From: CAZBXE01 sp964496125
GTDB lineage: Bacteria > Chlamydiota > Chlamydiia > Chlamydiales > CAZBXE01
Length of the DNA stretch: 64,000 bases
Reading direction: 5' to 3'
Assembly: GCA_964496125.1 (NCBI GenBank)
Contig: CAZBXE010000004.1
Span: 62,001-126,000 of the forward strand
Shown: piece after piece, positions 1-8,677 of the stretch
Numbering within the stretch: position 1 is the first letter of the stretch
Layout of the letters: every line of letters begins with the position of its first letter
Notes under the pieces: model-generated
Database searches by the model: none
What the model was told of the DNA's origin: nothing
What the model saw: the letters and a program-made list of their open reading frames with translations, nothing else
Position numbers and translations under genes: made by a program

Positions 1-1
1 G

Positions 2-88
2 CTTAAGCAAGAAGACTACGAACAAGCTGCCTGGATCCGGGACCAGATCAAATCGATTACGGAAAAGGAAAATGACGGAAAAAAATAA
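2..88 (+). CDS. McsA-like protein, C-terminal end only (UvrB/UvrC motif)
   Basis: The window opens inside this reading frame; only the last 28 codons are visible, ending in TAA. The visible residues (LKQEDYEQAAWIRDQIKSI) match the UvrB/UvrC motif that closes McsA-type proteins, the zinc-binding partners of McsB. Its stop lies 17 bases inside the following McsB-like gene, so the two are probably translated together, as the mcsA-mcsB pair is elsewhere (established knowledge). The N-terminal zinc-finger part is outside the window, so the assignment rests on this tail plus the neighbour. Confidence 0.6.
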   Translation, partial: LKQEDYEQAAWIRDQIKSITEKENDGKK

Positions 89-1139
89 CCAGCATAAGAT
101 TTTAACAGAGCGCAGTCCTTGGACCAATAATCCCAATCCCATCTGGCTTGCTTCAAAACTTCGTCTTTATAGAAATATTGAAAATTTTGAGTTTCCAGGT
201 TGCCTTACGGATGAACGAAGAAAGCAGATTATCTCCTTGATCGGTAGTGAGTTAAAGAGGGTCAAAGTCCTTAAGAACCCGCAGCTTGTGAAAGCAGAAA
301 CGGTTGATCCGATTGAAAAAGAGTTTTTGTTTGAACACTACCTGACCATACAAAACTTACAGCAGGCACATGCAGGAGAGGCGTTCATTGTAGATGAGAC
401 AGGACAGTTCCTTGGCATATTGAATGTAAAGGATCATGTTCAGTTACAACTTCTTGATATTAAAGGGGAAATGGAAAAAACATTGACCCGTCTTATTGAA
501 ATTGAAAAGGAGATGGGGAAAAATATCCATTATGCTTTCTCCTCAAGGTGGGGATTTCTCACCTCTGATCCTTCTCATAGTGGGACAGGATTGCTAGCGA
601 GCGTTTTCTTGCATACACCTGCTTTGATCCATACAGGTCTTCTTCAAGAAGCACTCGATAGGCTTCAGGAGGATGGAGTTTACGTTACGGGACTACAGGG
701 GGATCCTAAAGAGATGATTGGGGATCTGCTTGTAGTACAGAACAATTATTCTCTCGGTGTTACAGAGGATGCGATCATCTCCTCTCTTAGAACCTATGCG
801 ACCAAGTTGCAGGGGCAAGAGAGAAGCGCTCGCAGCAGTATCGTAGAGAGCGGTAATACAAAGATAAAAGACAAGGTGAGCCGTGCCTTTGCGATTTTGC
901 AACACTCCTATCAGATGGATGCGATTGAGGCTTTAGAATCGATTAGCTTGATGAAGCTAGGTCTTGACTTGGGGTGGGTAACAGGAATCACGATGACAAA
1001 ATTAAACGAGTTGTTTTTTGATTGCAGAAGGGCTCACCTTCTCTCGTTGCAAACAAAAAAAGTGGACCAAGAAGAGCTGCCTCACGTGCGTGCCGAATTC
1101 ATTCACGAATTCCTATCCCAGGCCTCTCTCCGTATTTAA
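72..1139 (+). CDS. McsB-like phosphagen/protein-arginine kinase family protein, catalytic residues replaced
   Basis: This 355-residue protein has the length and block order of McsB, the bacterial protein arginine kinase. An N-terminal SKLRLYRN block stands where the family has SRIRLARN, NVKDH (118-122) where it has NEEDH, and TSDPSHSGTG (164-173) where it has TSCPTNLGTG. The family's catalytic cysteine is therefore Asp166 and the catalytic glutamate preceding DH is Lys120. The RGLYGEG block is reduced to TGLQGD. The fold should be kept, but phosphotransfer looks unlikely. It overlaps the McsA-like gene upstream and ends 3 bases from sctT, which runs toward it. In Chlamydia an McsA/McsB pair also lies among T3SS genes, though in a different cluster. 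Confidence 0.85.
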   Translation: MTEKNNQHKILTERSPWTNNPNPIWLASKLRLYRNIENFEFPGCLTDERRKQIISLIGSELKRVKVLKNPQLVKAETVDPIEKEFLFEHYLTIQNLQQAHAGEAFIVDETGQFLGILNVKDHVQLQLLDIKGEMEKTLTRLIEIEKEMGKNIHYAFSSRWGFLTSDPSHSGTGLLASVFLHTPALIHTGLLQEALDRLQEDGVYVTGLQGDPKEMIGDLLVVQNNYSLGVTEDAIISSLRTYATKLQGQERSARSSIVESGNTKIKDKVSRAFAILQHSYQMDAIEALESISLMKLGLDLGWVTGITMTKLNELFFDCRRAHLLSLQTKKVDQEELPHVRAEFIHEFLSQASLRI

Positions 1140-1142
1140 ACC

Positions 1143-1979
1143 CTACGTGAGGGTGAAGGAATGGAGAAGTTCTCGTATCTGGTGGATCCAGTAGAAGTTT
1201 TGCCGGACGAGTTCCTCGCAGAAAAGCTTCCAGCCAAACGTAACTACCCCAAGGCCAAGAAGAGACTTAAGTGGCATTCCGAGGAAGGTAATTTGTACCT
1301 GGGGCGCGAGCCTGTTTACGATCCCTAAGAACACATCTGTCATTAAGATGGCCAGCAGGCCCGGGGTTGCTAGTTGCGTGGAGAGGACCATTACCTTGGT
1401 AAACAGATCCCTTTGGATCTTCCAAAAGTCTGCCTTTTCGGCAAAAAAACGTGCGCTAAAGAATCGATCGACTGGTACCACCTCGTAAGAGGTGGCAAGC
1501 GCATCAAGAAATAAAAAGGGCCCGTCCATCATGAAAAAAAGGTAGATCAAAATCAAGTTGAACAAAGTACCAAGGGGAGAGGACTGGTTTTGGATGGTAG
1601 GGTCGTTTACCATCAAGCTTGCGCCCCCTCTCTGGTGATCGATGATGATCCCTGCATTAGACGCAATATTGAAGGGCATGGAGATCATAAAACCAAGAGC
1701 AAATCCAATAAAGAGCTCTTTTATGAACAAAAAGATCAACATCGTATTAAAGCCTATGGGCTGTGTGATTCCTATGGCCATTTGCGGAAGGAAAATAATG
1801 CCGAGGCAGATCCCGAGGGTAACCTTGACAGGGTGAGGAAGAGTTCTAGAGCCAAAGAAGGGAGCAAGGCCTATGATGGGCAAAAGTCTAGCTAAGGCAA
1901 GGATAAGTAGGCTGAGGAGGATGCTAGGATCATCTACGGCAAAGCTTAGCTTTAGGAAAAGATTTAAATAGCTTTCCAC
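1143..1979 (-). CDS. sctT: Type III secretion export-apparatus protein SctT (CdsT)
   Basis: SctT is an inner-membrane component of the T3SS export gate, working with SctR and SctS. The 278-residue product is strongly hydrophobic, with about six membrane segments, and carries the family's GIIIDHQRGGASLMVNDP block near residue 112, a SctT/FliR hallmark. It is the last gene of the minus-strand lpdA-to-sctT run and lies 21 bases after sctS. The order sctL-sctR-sctS-sctT is the same as in Chlamydia. Its end abuts the convergent McsB-like gene with only 3 bases between, and no terminator hairpin is visible there. Confidence 0.93.
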   Translation of the reverse strand: MESYLNLFLKLSFAVDDPSILLSLLILALARLLPIIGLAPFFGSRTLPHPVKVTLGICLGIIFLPQMAIGITQPIGFNTMLIFLFIKELFIGFALGFMISMPFNIASNAGIIIDHQRGGASLMVNDPTIQNQSSPLGTLFNLILIYLFFMMDGPFLFLDALATSYEVVPVDRFFSARFFAEKADFWKIQRDLFTKVMVLSTQLATPGLLAILMTDVFLGIVNRLAPQVQITFLGMPLKSLLGLGVVTFGWKLFCEELVRQNFYWIHQIRELLHSFTLT

Positions 1980-2000
1980 TGAGATCTCCTCGCTATAAAC

Positions 2001-2276
2001 TTAGCTGGCAATCCCCCACCTCGGGAAATTCACAAAGATATTGGTAGCAAACGACATAATTTGTGTACCCAGCCAAGGGCCCATCGCCATCAGAGTGAGC
2101 ACTACGGCCACCAGTTTGATTGTAAAGGAGAGGGTTTGCTCTTGGATTTGGGTAGCTGCTTGAAAGATAGCCACAAGAATACCAAAAAACATACTGATTA
2201 AAATAGGCGGTGCGGAAAGAATCAAGATCAAGAGCAGAGCTTGGTAGGCTAATTGGACAACTTGTGTTAAAACCAT
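2001..2276 (-). CDS. sctS: Type III secretion export-apparatus protein SctS (CdsS)
   Basis: This is a small export-gate protein of 91 residues with two hydrophobic hairpin segments (about 8-38 and 48-80). It has the family's APP...F.G..VAIFQAATQIQEQTL pattern, including the conserved QEQT after the first hairpin. The ATG at 2276 is chosen because AGGAG lies about 9 bases upstream and it gives the usual SctS/FliQ length; a longer reading starting at 2318 would run into sctR. It sits 13 bases after the sctR stop, inside the T3SS operon. Confidence 0.93.
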   Translation of the reverse strand: MVLTQVVQLAYQALLLILILSAPPILISMFFGILVAIFQAATQIQEQTLSFTIKLVAVVLTLMAMGPWLGTQIMSFATNIFVNFPRWGIAS

Positions 2277-2289
2277 CGTATTTTTTCTC

Positions 2290-3132
2290 CTATCTAAACG
2301 TTGTGACCAGACCTTCAATCAGGATAGTCCATCCATCGAGCATGACAAGCAAAAAGAGCTTGAGAGGCATTGAAATGGTTACGGGCGAAAGCATCATCAT
2401 CCCCATGGCAAGGAGAATGTTCGAGGTGACAAGATCAATGACAAAGAAGGGAATATAGATCAGAACGCCAATTTCAAAAGCATCTTTTAGCTGTGAGGTA
2501 ATATAGGCTGGTATGACAATGATAAAATCATCTAGCGAGATCGATTCTTTTTGGTTATCGGGTAAAATGCGATAGGCAATTCGGAAAAAAAGCTTTCTGT
2601 GCTTGAGCAAGCTGTTTCGTTCCAGAAAGTCTTTGAGTGGTTGTTGCGTATCTTTTGCAATTTGTAGAAAGTAGTTTGCAGACTCCTTGGACATCATCTC
2701 CTTAGGGGCCTCCATTTTGATCATGCTTGCTTGAGCCTTCTCATACATAAGTACAGAGGTGGGATACATCACAAAAAGGCTAAGCATAAGAGCTACCCCG
2801 TTGATGATTTGGTTAGGAGGCGCTTGCTGTACCCCAAGTGCAGTTCGTAAGAGGGATAGCACGATGACGATCTTGAGAAAGGAGGTTAAAATCATCACGA
2901 TAAACGGCAAAAGTGCCAAAAGAGAAAGGGCAACCGCTTGGGTGATCAGGGTAGGTCTTCCCCCTTCGGAAAACGCTTCTGTCTCTAAGTTGATAGGTGC
3001 GGGTTTGGTAGGCTCTTTTGTCTCTACGATATTTGTGAATTTTTTGGGAGCTGGTGTAGCTGCCGCAGGGTAGAGAGAGAAAGGCAGGAGAAAGGCAAGA
3101 AGGAAAGTAAGAACAGATGGCGTCCACTTCAT
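2290..3132 (-). CDS. sctR: Type III secretion export-apparatus protein SctR (CdsR)
   Basis: SctR is the core subunit of the export gate in the inner membrane. The 280-residue product begins with a signal-like hydrophobic stretch (about 5-25). A charged, Pro-rich linker follows, then the typical FliP/SctR body: LPFIVMILTSFLKIVIVLSLLRTALG around residue 75-100 (abridged: SFLKI...RTALG), and the DLVTSNILLAMGMMM segment near residue 233. The first ATG overlaps the last codons of sctL by 4 bases (ATGA), which indicates translational coupling. Compared with flagellar FliP, the extra N-terminal segment is typical of chlamydial versions. Confidence 0.93.
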   Translation of the reverse strand: MKWTPSVLTFLLAFLLPFSLYPAAATPAPKKFTNIVETKEPTKPAPINLETEAFSEGGRPTLITQAVALSLLALLPFIVMILTSFLKIVIVLSLLRTALGVQQAPPNQIINGVALMLSLFVMYPTSVLMYEKAQASMIKMEAPKEMMSKESANYFLQIAKDTQQPLKDFLERNSLLKHRKLFFRIAYRILPDNQKESISLDDFIIVIPAYITSQLKDAFEIGVLIYIPFFVIDLVTSNILLAMGMMMLSPVTISMPLKLFLLVMLDGWTILIEGLVTTFR

Positions 3133-3770
3133 GAGGATTTCTCCTTCTGCATAAATTTATAGAACGCTTGCTCAAGGACATCCCAGAGGTGTTCAATCCG
3201 GGCATTGATGATCCCTACTTCTGTTTCGATGACACAGCTTGCTTTCGTAACATCCTCCCTCGGACGAATTGATAGGAATTCTAGGTTTTCAAAGAGTTGC
3301 TTTAGTTTTTCCTTGTGCTTTTCGAGTATGTCAAGATCCGCTTTGTTCACATATACAGTAACTTTTTTATGTTGTGCAACTGATTTTAAGCTGTTCGCAA
3401 CGATATCAACAACAATCTCTTCGCTCAGTGAGATTTCCTTCCCTACAATCTTTTTAGCCGCTTGGAGAGCGACTGGGATGATCATTTTTTGTGTTTCTTT
3501 ACGCATTTTGGCAAGCTCTTCTTCCATGTAGGCAAGTTGCTCTGCCCACTGTTTTAGGCCTTCTTCAAAACCAGCTGCTTTAGCAACTTCTTTTTCCCCT
3601 TCGCCTTCAATAGCCACTTGCTTTTTGAACTCTACAGCATCTTCCTCTGCTTGAAGCAGCACTTCTTCTGCGGCTATTATTTTAGAAAATTCTTCAGCAG
3701 GGATAATTTTTACCTTTGGCCCCACATGGATAGTTCTTCCGTCTACAAGAGTAAATACTTTCCGTGTCAC
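3129..3770 (-). CDS. sctL: Type III secretion ATPase regulator/stator SctL (CdsL)
   Basis: SctL is the cytoplasmic stator that tethers the T3SS ATPase to the sorting platform. The 213-residue product has a long charged helical N-terminal part (about 25-105, rich in Glu/Lys/Ala with a coiled-coil look). The YscL/FliH C-terminal region follows: AAKKIVGKEI near residue 110 and a final segment with VIETEVGIINARIEHLW. Its start overlaps the stop of the CT560-like gene by 4 bases and its stop overlaps sctR by 4 bases, a tightly coupled operon. The ATPase itself (sctN) is not in this window, as expected from its location in another cluster in Chlamydia. Confidence 0.9.
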   Translation of the reverse strand: MTRKVFTLVDGRTIHVGPKVKIIPAEEFSKIIAAEEVLLQAEEDAVEFKKQVAIEGEGEKEVAKAAGFEEGLKQWAEQLAYMEEELAKMRKETQKMIIPVALQAAKKIVGKEISLSEEIVVDIVANSLKSVAQHKKVTVYVNKADLDILEKHKEKLKQLFENLEFLSIRPREDVTKASCVIETEVGIINARIEHLWDVLEQAFYKFMQKEKSS

Positions 3771-4627
3771 GGTTTTATTTTCCCCAAAAAGTCGAGTGTT
3801 TCTAAAACTTGTCTACTTGCCTCTTTTGCAGTTAGGGAGGGCCATTTTTTCTTGAAGAGACGCATTAAGATTTCCCCTCGTCCCTTGTCGAGAATGTAAC
3901 TGATGTACCAGACAAAATCTGGATTTCCTTCCGAAAGAGCTGCTGCGAGTCTATTGATACCTCTTTTATGCAACAATTTTTTCAGTCTAAGCGAATCCCC
4001 CTGCCAGTCTGCCCAGCTTAGCTTGGGCGCACTGAGTTTTTCAATCATTTGCAATTTATGAGCGATAAATTTTTTCTCTTGTTCTGTCAGAGTAGAATAA
4101 ATAGTCTCTAATTTTTTCTTGTCTACTGTCTTCCTTAGTTCTTGGACGAGGTCAAAGAGACCAAGAAAGTTCATGAGCTGCACAAGTTCTGCTTTCTTTA
4201 ACTTGAGCAAGATCCCAAGCTTTTCTGCCCTAAGTTGTGAGAGGGGAGTCTTAAGAGTCGTGTCCATCTGCCGAGCAATCATGTTGTAAAAGTACTTTTT
4301 GAGTGGCTCTGCAAGCTTGATCTGAGGAAGAGGGCGACCGAGTAGCTTACAGAGTCCTTTTGCCTTCATTGGGGGTAGAGAGGCGATGACAAACTCGTGC
4401 CACTCGGCGGGTACATGGCTAAGTAAAGGGCGTATCCAGGAGTAGTGAAGTTCTGCTGCAATCTTTTTGCCTGATTTTAAGAAGTCTTCAATACTCTGAA
4501 GCTTGACCTCTGTTGCTACATAGAGGTTTTGCTCTTTTTCAGGTAGGGGTGCAAAGAAGGCGGGATCCACCCCATTTTTGGTTTGGTTTATAAGCACCTT
4601 AAGAAATCTGCAACCTGCATCATGCAT
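3767..4627 (-). CDS. T3SS-operon protein at the CT560/SctK position
   Basis: This 286-residue, mostly helical protein has no signal peptide or membrane segment. I recognise it mainly by position: between sctJ and sctL, where Chlamydia has CT560, a protein placed with the SctK sorting-platform component. Visible features are a run of short helices, several Lys/Leu-rich segments (EKLGILLKLKKAELVQLM) and a conserved-looking LSWADWQGDSLRLKKLLHKR block near residue 205. Its stop overlaps the sctL start by 4 bases, and it begins 11 bases after sctJ. The start at 4627 is the first ATG in frame. The SctK role is inference from gene order. Confidence 0.75.
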   Translation of the reverse strand: MHDAGCRFLKVLINQTKNGVDPAFFAPLPEKEQNLYVATEVKLQSIEDFLKSGKKIAAELHYSWIRPLLSHVPAEWHEFVIASLPPMKAKGLCKLLGRPLPQIKLAEPLKKYFYNMIARQMDTTLKTPLSQLRAEKLGILLKLKKAELVQLMNFLGLFDLVQELRKTVDKKKLETIYSTLTEQEKKFIAHKLQMIEKLSAPKLSWADWQGDSLRLKKLLHKRGINRLAAALSEGNPDFVWYISYILDKGRGEILMRLFKKKWPSLTAKEASRQVLETLDFLGKIKP

Positions 4628-4638
4628 GAATATCTCGG

Positions 4639-5649
4639 TTATTTTTCGGATTCCTCATCTGCCTCAGGTTCTTCGACATCATGCCCTTCCTCTTCGGTTT
4701 CGGCTTCCGCCTCCGCTTCAGCTGACGCCTCTGTCTGAGCCTTCTCTTTTTTGGACTCTTTTGAACCATTTCCAATCTTTAAGGAATGGAGGGTAAACAG
4801 CTGCATAAAACCTCCGGCCTGATGAAGAAGAGGCATCACTTTCCAGAGAGTCCAGAAGAAAAGGATAAGGAGGGTAATGACGGCCACGAAGAATGCGAAG
4901 AAAAAGGCCCGGAATCTTGATACAGACTCTTTCGCTACGATGATTTTCCAGATGCTGACATAATCTTTTTCCTCCTCACCCAAGGAAGCTCCAGGGATGA
5001 AGGGCATGCTGCTAAAACGCGCTCGGTCTGGAATGACGGTGACGTTGTCGAAATCAAGACCAGGAACTGAGCTTGCGACAAGACGTCTAATTTTAGTCAC
5101 AAGGTGGCTGTTGGGATCGTCCAAGACCCCTGTGTGTTTTACATAGACAGAGGCAGAGACAGACTGTTTTTTCGTTCCTGGAGGAGCAAGAGGATCTTCT
5201 TCAGGAATCGAGAGCATGACTCTAGCATCGAGGACACCATCAATTTTTCGAATGGTGTTGGAGATCTCTTCTGCAAGCCCAGCTTGGTGCCGGATTTGTT
5301 CTTCCAGCGCGGAGGGTACAAGACCCCCTTTTGAGAATATGCTGAGTAGGTTTTGACCAGATCGTCTCGGAAGTCCGGCAGCGTTTAGGTAAGCAAAGGC
5401 CTCGTTTGCCTGCTCTTCTGGAACGGTGATATCCCAAAGCTGAGGACCACCCCCGCCTCCGCCGCCTCCCGTCTTGGCAGCAACTTTATTTGCTTTGATT
5501 CCTTTTTGGTCCAAAAAGACGATGATTTCGATCGCGTCTCTTTCCTCAAGACCATTAATAATGGTTTTGTCGGTGGCGCAGCTGGAGAGAAGAGAGGCTA
5601 AAAAGAAAAACAAAACACAATATTTTGAGATTTGCAAAGAGATCGACAT
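4639..5649 (-). CDS. sctJ: Type III secretion inner-membrane ring lipoprotein SctJ (CdsJ)
   Basis: SctJ is the lipoprotein forming the inner-membrane ring of the injectisome. The 336-residue product has a lipoprotein signal peptide with lipobox LLSSC (Cys about 24). The YscJ/FliF ring-building motifs follow: ERDAIEIIVFLDQKGI, then the SALEEQIRHQAGLAEEIS and IDGVLDARVMLSIPEED blocks. A C-terminal membrane segment is near residue 245-270. Two features are unusual: an uninterrupted run of eight glycines (about 62-69) in the first ring domain, and a long acidic, Ala/Glu-repetitive cytoplasmic tail. It starts 21 bases after lipA, consistent with one operon from lpdA to sctT. Confidence 0.92.
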   Translation of the reverse strand: MSISLQISKYCVLFFFLASLLSSCATDKTIINGLEERDAIEIIVFLDQKGIKANKVAAKTGGGGGGGGPQLWDITVPEEQANEAFAYLNAAGLPRRSGQNLLSIFSKGGLVPSALEEQIRHQAGLAEEISNTIRKIDGVLDARVMLSIPEEDPLAPPGTKKQSVSASVYVKHTGVLDDPNSHLVTKIRRLVASSVPGLDFDNVTVIPDRARFSSMPFIPGASLGEEEKDYVSIWKIIVAKESVSRFRAFFFAFFVAVITLLILFFWTLWKVMPLLHQAGGFMQLFTLHSLKIGNGSKESKKEKAQTEASAEAEAEAETEEEGHDVEEPEADEESEK

Positions 5650-5670
5650 GTTATTTACCTAGTTTTTTCA

Positions 5671-6618
5671 TCATCGTATCACAACAGAGCTTTTTCTGAT
5701 ATCAGCGTGATAGCTCGATCTGACAAAGGGACCGCAAAACATGCTTTCAACCCCAATAGAATGACCGAAGTCTTCGTATTTTTGAAAAAGGGAAGGGGGA
5801 ACAAAGGTTTGCACACGGAGTTTTTTGTATCCTGGCTGGAGATATTGTCCAATAGTAATGGAGGAGACCCCGATATCTTTAAGATCTTGGATTGTCGCAT
5901 ATACCTCCTCTTCTGTTTCGCCAAGGCCCACCATTAGCCCCGATTTTGTGGAAATCCTACTTTTTTGCTTGATGTAAGAGAGAACAAAAAGAGTTCTTTC
6001 GTAAGTGGCCGTGTGGCGCACTCTTGGTGTGAGGCGTCTTACAGTCTCAATATTGTGATTAAAGATATCAGGCTTTGCTTCTATGATGAGGTCTAAGCTT
6101 GCTGTCCTTCCTAGAAAATCAGAAGTCAATACTTCTATGGAAGCCTCCTTTGTTTCTTGTCTAATTCTCTCCATCACAAGGACCAGGTGGGAGGCTCCGC
6201 CGTCTTCGAGGTCGTCACGGGCTACCATAGTAATGACTACGTGTTTGAGCCCAAGCGCTTTTACAGATTCTGCAATTCGCTGAGGCTCATCAAGCTCAAG
6301 ATCTTTTGGTTTTTTGGCGTGCTCTATGTCGCAAAACCCGCAGCTTCTTGTGCACTCTTTGCCCATGATGAGAAAGGTTGCGGTACCTCGGTTCCAACAA
6401 TGTGTGAGGTTGGGGCATTTTGCCTCTTCGCACACGGTATGTAGACGTGCTTTTTCCATAACGTTTCTTGTGCTAAAAAGCTGAGAACCCACGGGCAATT
6501 TTCGATGTAGCCATGAGGGAAAGCGGCCGGGAGCCACAATTTCTCCTTCCTTTTTTTCTTCGGGATTGGGAGGAAGCCGATTCAATTTGACAGGTGGCAG
6601 TGGGTCAAATCGGTTCAT
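5671..6618 (-). CDS. lipA: Lipoyl synthase
   Basis: Lipoyl synthase is a radical SAM enzyme that inserts two sulfurs into protein-bound octanoyl groups. The 315-residue product shows the auxiliary-cluster cysteines in CEEAKCPNLTHCW and the radical-SAM motif CTRSCGFCDI (C-x3-C-x2-C). Further on come the LTSDFLG and VGLGET blocks and the closing RSSYHA, whose serine belongs to the auxiliary cluster. The ATG at 6618 is used because it overlaps the lpdA stop by 4 bases and fits the family N-terminus. The lpdA-lipA pairing makes sense: lipoyl cofactors serve the dehydrogenase complexes that use LpdA, and the same pair precedes sctJ in Chlamydia. Confidence 0.95.
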   Translation of the reverse strand: MNRFDPLPPVKLNRLPPNPEEKKEGEIVAPGRFPSWLHRKLPVGSQLFSTRNVMEKARLHTVCEEAKCPNLTHCWNRGTATFLIMGKECTRSCGFCDIEHAKKPKDLELDEPQRIAESVKALGLKHVVITMVARDDLEDGGASHLVLVMERIRQETKEASIEVLTSDFLGRTASLDLIIEAKPDIFNHNIETVRRLTPRVRHTATYERTLFVLSYIKQKSRISTKSGLMVGLGETEEEVYATIQDLKDIGVSSITIGQYLQPGYKKLRVQTFVPPSLFQKYEDFGHSIGVESMFCGPFVRSSYHADIRKSSVVIR

Positions 6619-8012
6619 TTTTTCCTTTTGGGTAGATGCAAAGGAATTCCAGATCCGAGGAAGGCCAATTCTGCCCACACCTCTGCGAGTGTGGGGTGAG
6701 CGTGTATAGTCTCTTGAATGGAGGTCAAGGTAAACTCATGGGTGAGTGCCACGCACATCTCTGCAATGAGGACCCCTGCATCTTTGCCGATCACTTGAGC
6801 ACCTAAGATTTGCTCTGTTTTTGTATCGAAGATGATTTTAGCAAATCCCTCTGTTCCGTGAGAAGCAAGTGACTTTCCAAGAGCACTGAAGGGAAAAAGA
6901 GCGGCTTTAGCAGCATACCCTTTTGCAAGGGCCTCTTTTTCAGAAAGACCCACAAATGCTACTTCTGGGAGAGTAAAGATCACAGAGGGGACAGCTAAGT
7001 CATTCATCTTCATAGGTTTTTTTAAAATGTGATCTGCTGCAATGAGTCCTTGATGTGTTGCTACATGAGCAAGCCAAAAATTCGAGTTGATATCGCCTAC
7101 AGCGTAGATGCCAGAAACATTTGTTTCCATGTGCTTATTTACTGGGATCCTTCCGTTTTCCTCAACATAAACCCCTATGTTTTTAAGATTAAGGTTATCT
7201 GTATTTCGAACACGGCCTACTGATACAAGGACATGCTCTGCTTGTAGGGTGGTTTTGTCCTTAAGGAGAAGTTGTACTTCATTAGGCTGTACTTCAATTT
7301 TTTCGACGAGGGTAGAAGTCTTAATCGTTATGCCGGCTGTTTCAAGTGCTTTATGAAGGGCGCTGCCAAGATCCTCTGGGATAGTGGTTACAATCCGGGG
7401 GAGAAGTTCAATAATCTCTACTTTTGTTCCTAAAAGATTATAAAGAGAGGCAAATTCACATCCAATGACTCCTCCTCCAATGACAACAAGGCTTTTGGGA
7501 AGGGTATCTAGCTTTAAGAGAGAGGTAGAGTCGTGTACTCTTTTCCCATCTATAGGAAAATTAGGGATGACCCTTGACTCTGACCCTGTAGCAATGATGA
7601 TAGCATTCGCTGTGATCCACTCACTTTCTTCGCCTAAGATTTTCAGCTCATTAGGTCCTGCAAATTTTGCTCTTCCTCGAATGAGTGTGACGCCATCTAG
7701 CTTAAGAAGGCTTTCTAGGTTTTTGCGCATGTTTGCGACAACGGCATCCCTTTCGGAGCACATTTTTTTATAGTCTAGCAAAACACCCTGCACCTCTATG
7801 CCAAACCGTGCTGCCTTTTGTAGATCCTGGAGGATTTCAGCCCCTTTGATCATATTTTTTGTAGGGATGCAACCACGATTTAGGCAGGTGCCTCCCACCT
7901 CTTTTTCTTCAATGAGAGCGCAGGAGAGCCCAGCATTTGCGATCCGCTTTGCGGCAGGGTATCCTGCAGGACCGCTTCCGATGACAGCTACGTCAAAGTG
8001 TCTTTTCGTCAT
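6615..8012 (-). CDS. lpdA: Dihydrolipoyl dehydrogenase (E3)
   Basis: This FAD enzyme reoxidises dihydrolipoamide in the 2-oxo-acid dehydrogenase complexes. An N-terminal FAD-binding GSGPAGYPAA is followed by the redox-active disulfide GGTCLNRGCIPTK. The NAD-binding GGGVIGCEFAS comes next, then GDIN in the second FAD block, and the C-terminal catalytic HAHPTLAE near residue 435. ATG 8012 is chosen because the family sequence begins there; a GTG 36 bases upstream is also in frame. It overlaps the preceding lipoprotein gene by about 20 bases and lipA by 4, so the three are probably co-transcribed with the T3SS genes that follow. Confidence 0.95.
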   Translation of the reverse strand: MTKRHFDVAVIGSGPAGYPAAKRIANAGLSCALIEEKEVGGTCLNRGCIPTKNMIKGAEILQDLQKAARFGIEVQGVLLDYKKMCSERDAVVANMRKNLESLLKLDGVTLIRGRAKFAGPNELKILGEESEWITANAIIIATGSESRVIPNFPIDGKRVHDSTSLLKLDTLPKSLVVIGGGVIGCEFASLYNLLGTKVEIIELLPRIVTTIPEDLGSALHKALETAGITIKTSTLVEKIEVQPNEVQLLLKDKTTLQAEHVLVSVGRVRNTDNLNLKNIGVYVEENGRIPVNKHMETNVSGIYAVGDINSNFWLAHVATHQGLIAADHILKKPMKMNDLAVPSVIFTLPEVAFVGLSEKEALAKGYAAKAALFPFSALGKSLASHGTEGFAKIIFDTKTEQILGAQVIGKDAGVLIAEMCVALTHEFTLTSIQETIHAHPTLAEVWAELAFLGSGIPLHLPKRKK

Positions 8013-8625
8013 GACCCGAGCATACAATTCTTTTTCTTGATTCGCCACTCAAAAGTATACATTTTGCTCCAAAGTCCCCGCGACACCGCCATCCGATATA
8101 GAAATCAGACCGGCGAGTGTCCGTGTAGGCAAGGCGGAGGGAGAGGAAAGGTTTCCAGCCATGGAAACCTAGAAAAAAGCAGGTGCCCATACTTGGAAAG
8201 TTTGTTCCTCCTTCTTCTTGGTAGGAGAGTGCTTTTATCCCTTTGCCCGATATTGCAAGGAGAGTGAATTCGCTATTTTTCCTGTCTGCAGAACCGATTA
8301 CATAGAAACAAAAGTTGTGAAGAGGGTTGCGCAGCCACCACTTGACTGCGCCCGTTACATTCTCCGCTTTTCCCTTGGAGCTTTCTTCTCCAAAAATCCC
8401 ATCATCCTCATTGCCAAAGAGGGCCCAAGTGATCCAATGCCCTGCATCATACCACTCGATTTGACTCCGATGCTTTGGAATGATGTCGTAGAGGGGGTGG
8501 TTGCCACTATCATGCTTGCCTAATTCGCGCGTGTCCATTACAATGGGGTGAGCTTGGGTTTTTAAGGCAGCGCATCCCGTGAGGAGAAGAAGCGCTGGAG
8601 CACAGACAAAAAATGAGGCTTGCAA
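7993..8625 (-). CDS. Predicted lipoprotein, unrecognised, first gene of the lpdA-lipA-sct run
   Basis: I do not recognise this product (about 210 residues). It has a hydrophobic leader ending in LLLLTGC, a good lipobox, so it is probably an envelope lipoprotein. The mature part has several Trp/Gly/His-rich stretches (WYDAGHWITWALFGNEDDG, KWWLRNPLHNFCFYVIGS) suggesting a compact beta-rich domain. No ATG is available near the leader; TTG at 8625 is the best start. An in-frame TTG at 8724 would overlap the divergent zinc-ribbon gene and leave the leader internal. Its stop lies inside the lpdA start. The strand, overlap and lipobox support it as a real gene; the function is unknown. Confidence 0.65.
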   Translation of the reverse strand: MQASFFVCAPALLLLTGCAALKTQAHPIVMDTRELGKHDSGNHPLYDIIPKHRSQIEWYDAGHWITWALFGNEDDGIFGEESSKGKAENVTGAVKWWLRNPLHNFCFYVIGSADRKNSEFTLLAISGKGIKALSYQEEGGTNFPSMGTCFFLGFHGWKPFLSLRLAYTDTRRSDFYIGWRCRGDFGAKCILLSGESRKRIVCSGHDEKTL

Positions 8626-8677
8626 CTTAAAATGATCCCAGAGTAAATTTGTTTGGGTGTATAACAGGCAAGTATTT

